A DNA stretch of 64,000 nt from Crotalaria pallida. Lineage: Eukaryota; Streptophyta; Magnoliopsida; Fabales; Fabaceae. Made by a program: the position numbers and the translations under genes. The notes beneath the pieces are model-generated. The model made no database searches. It worked only from the letters and a program-made list of their open reading frames with translations, and was not told the origin of the DNA. The stretch lies in contig CM075655.1 of the NCBI GenBank assembly GCA_037953625.1, forward strand, positions 117,993,001-118,057,000, in the 5' to 3' direction. Each line of letters opens with the position of its first letter. The stretch's first letter is position 1. Below are positions 12,501 to 19,531 of this stretch, piece by piece.

Positions 12501-13619
12501 AAAAGTTCAATTATGCAATTTGGACCTATCTTTGGCTTTCAAAATTGCAAAACAGTATGATAACTTTATCAATCGCTTTTCGTGTTCCCTGTACTATAAT
12601 TAGTTTAAACTTTTTTTTTTCTTTCTGAATGACATTCTTTTCAATATTTTTCTCCATTCAGATACTTTAATCGTAAATTTTTATTATACACTAACTTAAA
12701 AATATGTTTTAATTTTTTTTTAATTTTAACCTTTAGGAGAGGAAACGGTCCAAACCGTTACGGTCCGGTCCGGTCTTTTCATGTGAAAACTTCTGGACCG
12801 GACCGGACCACATTAATTTGATCGGTCCGGTCCCTAAAGTCCATTAAGGATCGGACCGGACCGTTACACCCCTAATTTTTTAATGTTGGTCAGTCTCATC
12901 ATTACGTAATAACAATGTTAGTTTTCCTCAAAGTAAAATTCTGTCAAAATTTTAAAATTGTTATGATGGAATGATGAAATTAACTTAAGTTAGAAATATA
13001 AAAGATTAAATTAACTCTTTTTAAAAATAAAAGGCCAAATTAAAACCTAAAAAAAAATAAATGACCAAAAAAGTATTTAAGCCAAAATAAATTTATAATT
13101 TTCAAAATATTAAATTTTTATTTTTTAAATAAAATACTGCTTTATTTAGATTCTGATTGTTGAGTTTAAGAAAATCCTTAATGCTAGCATAGTACGTCCT
13201 AGTTTTTTAAAAATTAAACACAAAATATTATTGATGAGTAAAAAAAAATCATTTAGTTATTCATAATATTTCTTTATACCATAGCTAGAATATGTACATG
13301 ACCATAACTCATAACTTATGAAGCAAAAGCATAAGCAAATAGATGTTGATTAGTGTACCTTATCATAAAACTCAAGTTCACTGCCAATGTGAATGAGATC
13401 TAAGTTTTGGTCAAAGTGGAAGACATGGACACGGGTGCCGGTACTACCAGCATCAAAGATGACAGCGTAAGATGTAAGGCCTTGTTGTGTTATGGGTAAG
13501 ATTTTACGGTGAGTGAGTAGAACGTTGTTCCCCAGATATTGGGAGGAAGAGATTGAGGGCATTAATATGATGAGTAGAAAAGATAGTACGAGTGAAAGGA
13601 AATTTATGCTAGTACCCAT
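8375..13619 (-). CDS. APY: Apyrase (GDA1/CD39 family NTP diphosphohydrolase), copy 2
   Basis: Tandem paralog of the gene at 328-4597, with the same nine exons and phases: 13619-13359, 10860-10732, 10652-10596, 10495-10403, 10195-9990, 9613-9522, 9260-9046, 8920-8734, 8517-8375. They join in frame to 460 aa; one codon is missing from the signal-peptide region. ACR1 (DAGSTGTR), ACR2 (ATAGLR), GTQEGSYLW and IDLGGGSVQM are intact. Substitutions scattered against copy 1 include several in the exon 8 region (NHWEKELPYTCMD here against NQPKEQLPYTLMD), and the last residue is Phe, not Val. Intron 1 has grown to about 2.5 kb through a Helitron, a GGTCC-rich palindromic element and AT tracts. A 149-bp duplication at the exon 5/intron 5 border adds a second donor site. 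Probably functional; tissue pattern cannot be read from the sequence. Confidence 0.92.
9741..10010. repeat. 149-bp tandem duplication covering the apyrase-2 exon 5 donor
   Basis: Positions 9741-9861 and 9890-10010 are practically identical and are separated by an (AT)n tract. The repeated piece includes the last 21 bp of exon 5 and its 5' splice site, so the intron contains a second full copy of the exon end and donor (border near 9841 on the minus strand). AT tracts at both edges suggest slippage or unequal crossover. Confidence 0.9.
11612..11915 (+). mobile_element. Non-autonomous Helitron in apyrase-2 intron 1
   Basis: The 3' end has a GC-rich hairpin (CCGTGC ACC GCACGG, about 11888-11902), a short spacer, then CTAG followed by T. 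The 5' side begins with TCTATAC-type sequence after an A and continues into 'acaaagcaaac', as in many small plant Helitrons. There is no target duplication, as expected. The exact 5' base is uncertain because of local 'tcta' repeats. Confidence 0.7.
12735..12873. mobile_element. Palindromic GGTCCGGTCC-rich MITE in apyrase-2 intron 1
   Basis: A GC-rich island in AT-rich intron DNA with repeated GGTCCGGTCC in both orientations. The ends 'taggagaggaaacgg' and 'ccgttacacccctaa' are partly inverted. Arrays of short subterminal repeats like this are typical of small hAT-type elements, but the superfamily call is tentative. Confidence 0.55.
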
Positions 13620-13703
13620 TTTCTAAAATGGTTACAATTACTAACTCACTACCTAATATCTCTAAATTGAAGGAGCACTTGACCAGCTTGGATGCCTTAA
13701 CCA

Positions 13704-13713
13704 CTATATATAG
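13704..13713 (-). promoter_or_regulatory. TATA box, apyrase copy 2
   Basis: CTATATATAG about 90 bp upstream of the start codon, the same motif and setting as in copy 1. Confidence 0.6.
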
Positions 13714-13875
13714 CTAAAAATCCCAACTACTTCTTCCAAATCTCTAATACTGTATATCCCAAACAACCTAACCCCTCTCCCGCCAATTATGAGGTGGTCC
13801 ACTGGTCCCCAATGGTCGGTATTCACTACTCCTTTCGTCCCTAATTATAAGGCATTCTTAACACTTTTATTTTGT

Positions 13876-14053
13876 TCCTTCTTTAATTCCGAGTGTCAAG
13901 AAATTAGCTAAATTTAATTCGTTTTTTGATAGACAAGTAATTGATTCCATTCCAAATGGAATTGGTATTACAAGTTTTTTTATGGGCGAGATTATTAAAT
14001 ATCTGGGAGGGGGGCGAATTTCGTCGTATTTTTTTTTTAAACTTTTTTATTAA
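13876..14053 (+). pseudogene. ndhF: ndhF 3' fragment (plastid origin)
   Basis: The frame from 13877 reads into a C-terminal NdhF segment with FFDRQVIDSI, GIGITSFF and KYLGGGRISSY, then stops at 14051-14053. NdhF is a membrane subunit of the plastid NDH complex. Only about the last 58 codons are present. Confidence 0.85.
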
Positions 14054-14069
14054 TCTTTATTGAATTTGG

Positions 14070-14419
14070 TTTCTTGTATCTATAATTCAACTCTTTGTGA
14101 TTCTTGGCGAAGAAATGAAAGAAAAGATATGGTAGAGCTATGACAATTATTGTATAAGGCCTACCTAATGCTAGATGCAAAGGGGTATAATAGAGCGATA
14201 GGAACATCATGAGCTGTCCCCAATAAACTCAGTTGTTACTGATATTTTCTTTTCGATCCCCTCTTGCATAGCCCGAGCTCGAAGAAGGAAGAAATAAGAG
14301 GGCCCTATGGAGAATGTGGTCAGAAATCCATAATAGAGTCCGACCACAACGAACGAATTCATTATCTTCATGCATAAGAATACTAGATTATCCAATATAA
14401 AAGATTGCAAAATCATCAC
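14070..14419 (-). pseudogene. ycf1: ycf1 (Tic214) 5' fragment (plastid origin), frameshifted
   Basis: From 14419 the minus strand encodes the Ycf1 N-terminus (SFILDNLV, VVVGLYYGFLTTFSIGPSY, then a LRAR segment). Near 14222 the frame shifts, and the sequence continues with a QLMMF segment and LHLALGRPYTIIVIALPYL to about 14070, where it meets the ndhF end. Ycf1 is a very large plastid protein; under 120 codons remain here. Confidence 0.88.
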
Positions 14420-14899
14420 AAACCTCTCTAATTCTTTTCTATTCCAATTTCTGTACTATTATATAATGATTTTTCAACTTTCGATATATAGAAATAGATA
14501 GACTAGAAACGACATCTCTTATCTCAATAACACCAAAGAGAGGAATATTAAATGAATGGAATTAATATATGTATCGAATATAATGAAACAGAGCCACTTT
14601 GAGGTTCCCTATGAAATGAGGCATGGAACGGAGCCACTGCGAAGAAGTTCAACGATAAGGCCCTTTACCAATTTTCAATAAGCATTAATTATTTTTTTTC
14701 CACAAACATCCCTATTTATTTAACACTTTTTAGATTCTCAATAATATTAATAGGGATAATTTTGAAAATACATATCAAAATTTCACATTTCCAATACAAT
14801 TAACTAAATTATTCCACTTTCTTAATGGACGTGAAATCTCCCAAGAGTGCCTTATAATTAGGGACAGAGGTAGTATTTATTATTTTATAATAATAAGTA

Positions 14900-15181
14900 C
14901 TCCCTCCGGTCTTGTTTATTAGCAAAAATAATTACCGGCACAGGTTTTAAGAAAAACAGTTTGGTGTATTTAATTTTCTCAAATTTTTAAAAAGTTAGAC
15001 TACTTTGGAAAACTTGTATTGAAAATGAAACAAAAATTAAATGATACAATTTTAGGAATGATTGTAATGCGAATAGAAAGTTAGTTAAATTTTGATTATA
15101 TTTGAGACCACTAATATGATGTTTTTTTTGGTTTACACTAATATGATGTTTTTATTTGCTTATAATTGAGACCGGAAGGAG
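14900..15181. mobile_element. Stowaway-like MITE
   Basis: Ends 'ctccctccggtct' and 'agaccggaaggag' are inverted and flanked by TA. Interior is related to the outer element at 38601-39163 ('tttaattttctcaaattt', 'ttgtattgraaat'). Confidence 0.75.
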
Positions 15182-15267
15182 TATAAGTATAAGTATTATT
15201 TTTTAAAATTAAAAAAATAACAAATATTGAAAGTAGTTGATATGAATAAAAAAATTATTATCTTATA

Positions 15268-15533
15268 CTCCTTTTGATCCTATATATAAGACTTTTTTAA
15301 GAAAAAAAAATTAGTTCAGTTTATAAGGTTTTATTCCAATTTTTAAAACATTTAATTACTTCTTTATAAAAATATCCTAATTAAGTTAACATTTTCTATA
15401 ATTTCAATAATAATTATAGCAGTCGTTTTAAAAAAATATTTTAAATATTAAATTTTCAATGTCATTAATAATCTTAACTCATTTTCTTAATGATTATAAT
15501 TTTTCCTAAAACAATTTTAAAGACAGAAAAGAA
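15268..15533. mobile_element. Stowaway-like MITE, degraded
   Basis: Starts 'ctccttttgatcc' after TA and ends near 'agacagaaaagaa' before TA; interior is AT-rich with the 'ataagacttttt' motif of this group. Ends are diverged, so borders are approximate. Confidence 0.55.
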
Positions 15534-15600
15534 TATTACCCGATAATTTTTCCTCTCTCTATCGTCACCTCCACTTAAGAGCTGCCATCATTAATCTAAT

Positions 15601-16488
15601 GAGTTCTGGAATTCAAACCCCCTTTATTATCCAAAAACCCCATTTTTAATATAAAATTTCTAAAATACCCATTCTTAAAAAATTCCCAATTCTCATCTTC
15701 TCCTACCCCTAAACTTCATAACAACTGTAGCTACTACCTTCATTATTCCCCATAAAGAAGAAGCTTGTGTCTGCACAATCCTCTTCCAACAGCAAAATTC
15801 CCCGAGTCAAGACTCCACTCCAAACTCACCTCCACCGACTTCCAACTCACCCACGAGTTCTTTCTCCAGGGAGTTAAAGAAATGTGTTGAGTTGTTCCAC
15901 TTGATGAGCTCTAATGGCAACACTCGAATCCCCTCACCGGCGACAAACTCGTTGAGGCAGATAACGCAATCGGAGAATTTGACGGCGGATTCATCAGTGG
16001 TGGTGAGGTTAAGGAGGGAGCGAAGGGCCTTCTTCTTGAGGCCTTTGTTGGCAGCGGGGTCTAGAGGAGGAGGTTGAAGAGTGTGGCAGGGGTAAAATAG
16101 AGATGGAGATTGCGAAGATAGGAGCAGCGGGTGGAGAGAGAGGGCGACGACTGGGGAGGTTGTTGTTTAGGGGAGAAGAGGGTGGGGGTTGTGGGATTGA
16201 GGGGATTGACCGCGGTGAGTGAAAGTTCAGCAATTGAAGGAGAGAAGTTCTGCAGTGAGTCTTGGCGGCAGTGAGTCAAATTTGAGTCCTGGTTTGGTTG
16301 GGGCGGGCAGCAGTGGCGGTTGGCGTGGTGGTTGTGGTGGCACTGGTTGAAAGAGAAGGAAGATCATGGTGAAGAATTAAGAAGAAGAAGAAATGATTGG
16401 AATGGGGTTTGTATTCGAGGGATATTTTTGAAATTAAAATTAAAAGTGGGGTTTTTAGGTAATAGAAGGGGTTTGAATTTCGGGACTC
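15601..16488. mobile_element. Pack-MULE-like element carrying a RING-H2 gene fragment
   Basis: Terminal inverted repeats of about 70-90 bp: the left end GAGTTCTGGAATTCAAACCC pairs with the right end GGGTTTGAATTTCGGGACTC, and both arms continue through an 'aaaaacccca' block. A perfect 9-bp direct repeat taatctaat flanks it (15592-15600 and 16489-16497), the hallmark of Mutator-like transposition. The interior is GC-richer than its surroundings, has no transposase, and on the minus strand carries part of an ATL-type RING-H2 gene. Confidence 0.85.
15916..16056 (-). pseudogene. Captured ATL-type RING-H2 E3 ligase fragment
   Basis: Minus-strand translation gives NKGLKKKALRSL, an ESAVKFSDC stretch, then CVICLNEF and GEGIRVLP. 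This is the region before and including the first Cys pair of an ATL RING-H2 domain. The next zinc ligands (CGH-type and FH--C) are absent: after VLP the sequence turns into unrelated DNA. The fragment cannot form a RING. It lies wholly inside the Mutator-like element at 15601-16488. The parent gene is not in this window. Confidence 0.75.
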
Positions 16489-16520
16489 TAATCTAATATG
16501 GGTCTAGCTAATAATTTCTT

Positions 16521-17041
16521 GGCTTATTTAACATTTTAGTCCCTGAATTAGGTGCTTTTTTGAAATTAGTCCTCAAACTTTTTTTTTCGTTGCTTTAGGT
16601 CCTGAACTTTGTTTAATTTTTGGAAATGATCCTTTTGTTACTTAAGTGATGATATAGCCGAAGATATGTCACTTGTCTCTCACAGTATCGACGAGTGACG
16701 TGTTATGTAAAGCCACAAGGCACATCATTATTTTTTATTGAAATTTAATTTATTTTAAAATTCATTAAAAGATTCGATTTTTTTAAAAAGTACAATTTTT
16801 AATTATTTTTAATAAAGTTGAATTTTTTTAATTTAAAAAAATCATGTATCATCATCTGGGATATTACTTATCGATTTGGCAAATATGACGTGACATATTC
16901 TCAATCATATCACTACTTAAGCGACGAAAGTACCATTTCCAAAAATTAAACAAAGTTCAAGACCTAAAACATCCAAAAAAAAGTTTAAAAACCAATTCCA
17001 AAAGAGCGCCTAAGTTCAGGGACTAAAATGTCAAATAAGCC
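16521..17041. mobile_element. Mutator-like foldback MITE with arms of about 160 bp
   Basis: Left arm starts GGCTTATTTAACATTTTAGT and right arm ends in the inverse ACTAAAATGTCAAATAAGCC; the arms match well past 150 bp. A perfect 9-bp duplication taatttctt flanks it (16512-16520 and 17042-17050). The centre is AT-rich with no coding content. It lies only 32 bp from the Pack-MULE-like element. Confidence 0.88.
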
Positions 17042-17230
17042 TAATTTCTTCCCCTCTTTTCTCTGTTCACTTAAAACAGCCACTAGTAACATCTTGTAAA
17101 CATTACTTCCTTCGATCCTCTATAAAATCGCGAAAGGGTCTTATGAATAAAACCATAGGAAGTATTATCTAGTATTTATTTCAATATATATTGTCGTAAA
17201 ATATATAGCATGCATCAGTAGGTTTCTTTA

Positions 17231-17428
17231 TTTTTTTTTCTCAAGGTATTCATTTATGTAATTAGGTGATAAATCCTTTCAACATTATCGAACTCTTTCG
17301 ACAATAGTCTTCCAGCGAATTAAGCCTCTCTTACATTCCCAAGATCCGGGAATCAAACCTCCAACTATTTATTACTTAAGTTACAACAGATCATCACTTA
17401 GCATATGTATGTGCTAACCTCCACCGAT
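17231..17428 (-). mobile_element. SINE-like insertion (minus strand) upstream of apyrase copy 2
   Basis: On the minus strand there is a B-box-like GGTTTGATTCC (17350-17360) and a 3' A-rich tail (T-run near 17231-17239). Flanks 'agtaggtttcttta' (17217-17230) and 'agtaggcttcttta' (17429-17442) match 13 of 14 bases. The body differs from the SINE at 5959-6128 although the target site is the paralogous one. Confidence 0.6.
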
Positions 17429-17954
17429 AGTAGGCTTCTTTAGTACTCCATCACTTTTGGGCCTTACAATATTATAAGCACGGTACTAAAAGAAAATAAA
17501 ATATTTGCTGCCTTACGCTAATAGGATGTTAATTATTTTAACCATTGGAAAAGGGATATAGGATAGTTTGATATTATTTGTGGTAGGAGTATCATATGCA
17601 TGATTAACTTTAAGAGAACCCACTTTCAAAAAAATAAAACTTTAGCAGAACCCTGCTAATTAAAGTTGACAAAAGTTGGCTAAGAATTGGGATATTATTA
17701 TTAGACTGGTATCATCACGTTTATTGTTTGGGAGTGGTCCCAAATGCTTGATTTTTCTAAGAGGGCATGATCATATAATATTTGAGTATTAGTAACAAGC
17801 TAAGTTACTTTATTAAAGAACAGTTAATAAAGAATACAAAAGAAATAAATTAATGTTGGTTAATTAGGTCAAGGAGTTATCGTAAAATTAAATTAATCAA
17901 TTAGAAATAACTATTTTATTTTTTTTAAAATAATAGTATTTAAAAAGTAAAATA

Positions 17955-18232
17955 CTCCCTTCGTCTCTAATTATAAGATCTTTTTGACAGTTTTTTTTTA
18001 TCCTTATTTATAATACCTCATACCAATTTCAATGATCACTAATTATTTTTTTTTTCACAAACACTCTTATTTATTTAACACTTTTTAGATTCTCAATAAT
18101 ATTAATAGGGATAATTTTGAAAATATATATCAAAAGTTCACATTTTCAATACAATTAACTAAATTAGTCAACTTTCTTAATGGACGTGAAATCTTTCAAA
18201 GGGATCTTATATTTAGGAACAGATCGATGGAG
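17955..18232. mobile_element. Stowaway-like MITE, family A
   Basis: Starts 'ctcccttcgtctcta' after TA and ends before TA with 'agatcgatggag'. Interior matches the family A copies, including 'aacactttttagattctcaa' and 'cttaatggacgtgaaatct'. Confidence 0.82.
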
Positions 18233-18589
18233 TATTTGTTAACATTTTTTTTTTTGCTAATATTATTTTGAAAATCAGGAAGTGTGAATCGTAATAACAA
18301 CGCATTAATAAAGTAATATTTAAATATGTTTTTAGAATAATAACAGAACCCTGTAAATAAAAGTTGGCTAAAAATTGGAAAGTTGTTAGTAGAATAATAG
18401 CACGCTTACCGCGTGGCCACAAATGCTTGATTTTTCTGCGAGGGCATGATGATATTATATGGAGCATTTGGGTATTGGTAACAAGTTAGTTAAGAACACG
18501 TGATCAAGAAATTAAAAAAAAAAAAAAATTAGTGTTAATTGACTGCTCTTTCCGACTTGAAATATAAACAAACAAAACATATTCCTCTT

Positions 18590-18838
18590 GGTTTTAAAAT
18601 ATAAGCAAAACTAACCAAATATCTTAAATTTTATTTCATCCTCAATTCTACTTTCCTAAAACATTCCTACTATTTCCTAGAAAATTGTTATCTTATTTAA
18701 TTTTTGTTTCATTCTAGGTGCAACTTTCCTAAAATATCTCTATTCTTTTATAAATTTTAGAAAATTAAATACAATCAACCAACCTCCTTAATAAACGTAA
18801 AATTAGTTATTTTTGCTTATAATTTAACCGGAGAGAGT
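18590..18838. mobile_element. Stowaway-like MITE, degraded
   Basis: Inverted ends resemble 'attcctcttggttttaaaat' and 'ataatttaaccggagagag'; interior has the 'ttcctaaaa' and 'aaattttagaaaattaaat' blocks of the family near 38601-39163. Borders are approximate. Confidence 0.5.
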
Positions 18839-18961
18839 AGCTAGGTCAAAGAATTATGGTAAAGACTCCTCGATTCCTAACGGAAAATAACTATTTTTCT
18901 TTTTTTAAATAATATCTTAACCATTTGTTAGCATTCTCTTTCATTATAATTACTATTTTGG

Positions 18962-19138
18962 TAGTAACAAAACGCAACACAGTTGGTAGATAGTTGGGTT
19001 CCTTAAGTATGATGTTAGGGGTTCGATCCCTGCCATGGGTATGGAAAAGACTTTATTGGTGGAGGCAAAACACACTTCGGTGATCTCTACGCCTCGGAAG
19101 GGATTAGTCTTCGGCTGTCGGCCGGGGATACCTTGATG
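18962..19138 (+). mobile_element. tRNA-derived SINE, copy 1
   Basis: Flanked by a perfect 15-bp duplication taattactattttgg (18947-18961 and 19139-19153). Contains a near-perfect pol III B box GGTTCGATCCC (19020-19030) and an A-box-like 'ttggtagatag' upstream. The body continues with 'atggaaaagactttattgg' and a GC-richer 3' part. The copy at 23087-23271 is the same family. Confidence 0.85.
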
Positions 19139-19531
19139 TAATTACTATTTTGGAAATCAATCGAGGAATCATAATAATAATGCAATAATATTTTAATGAG
19201 TCTGGCTAATAAGTGTCCTAACTTGTTAAAGATTCTAGTATTGGAAAAACAATCATAAGTGCATATTTTTTCCTGTCTCAGGAATAAAAAAATCACATTT
19301 TTTCATAAGTTTTTACTATGTTTAGCTACTTAACAAGTGCACTAATAACACTTTTTAACATTCATCTATTTTAATAAAGTAATCTTTAAATATGTTTTTA
19401 CGAGTAGTTCTTGAAAACATATATATACTCCATAATTTTGATTGTAGTTCTTGAAAAAAATTCTGAGTTTTTAATCTCTCCTTTTGTTGATTGTTTTATT
19501 GAACGTATAATCTGTTAATAGGACACATGTA

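Larger units (their letters stand above)
13876..14654. other. Nuclear plastid DNA insert (NUPT), ndhF-ycf1 junction region
   Basis: Contains the 3' end of ndhF (plus strand) running into the 5' end of ycf1 (minus strand), then ycf1 upstream spacer to 14654. This convergent, nearly overlapping order is that of the IR/SSC junction of standard angiosperm plastomes. Frame breaks and lack of any nuclear gene structure mark it as a non-functional transfer. Confidence 0.88.
13829..14873. mobile_element. Stowaway-like MITE (family A) split by plastid DNA
   Basis: The left part (13829-13875) and right part (14655-14873) together reproduce the family A MITE seen whole at 2178-2437, with TA on both flanks and inverted ends 'ctcctttcgtccc' / 'gggacagaggtag'. 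A 779-bp plastid segment sits in the middle. About 8-10 bp of MITE sequence is missing at the join. Confidence 0.85.
251..17590. repeat. Tandem segmental duplication holding two apyrase genes
   Basis: Block 1 (about 251-7260) and block 2 (about 8311-17590) are homologous from just 3' of the apyrase stop codon to well upstream of the start. Shared flank marks include 'gaggcagtgttattc' (near 254 and 8312), 'cttgtaaacatta' (near 5900 and 17090), 'tcacttttgggcct' (near 6149 and 17450) and 'ggaaaagggatat' (near 7230 and 17550). The copies lie head to tail on the minus strand. Block 2 is longer mainly because of insertions in intron 1 and upstream of the gene. Confidence 0.85.
17640..18905. repeat. 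Direct repeat of about 300 bp, each copy with its own MITE
   Basis: Positions 17640-17945 and 18345-18540 plus 18838-18905 are diverged copies. Shared marks are 'cagaaccctg', 'aaatgcttgatttttct' followed by 'gagggcatgat', 'aacaag' and 'aaataactatttt'. The first copy is followed by a MITE at 17955-18232; the second is split by a MITE at about 18590-18838. No gene is present. Confidence 0.65.

Noticed and set aside
16009..16279. Overlapping proline/serine-rich frames in the Pack-MULE interior
   Set aside because: These are shifted readings of GC-rich captured DNA. The only frame with protein likeness is the RING-H2 piece at 15916-16056.
19020..19030. A tRNA gene suggested by GGTTCGATCCC
   Set aside because: No cloverleaf can be folded around it, and the sequence is bounded by a 15-bp target duplication and has a sister copy, so it is a SINE.
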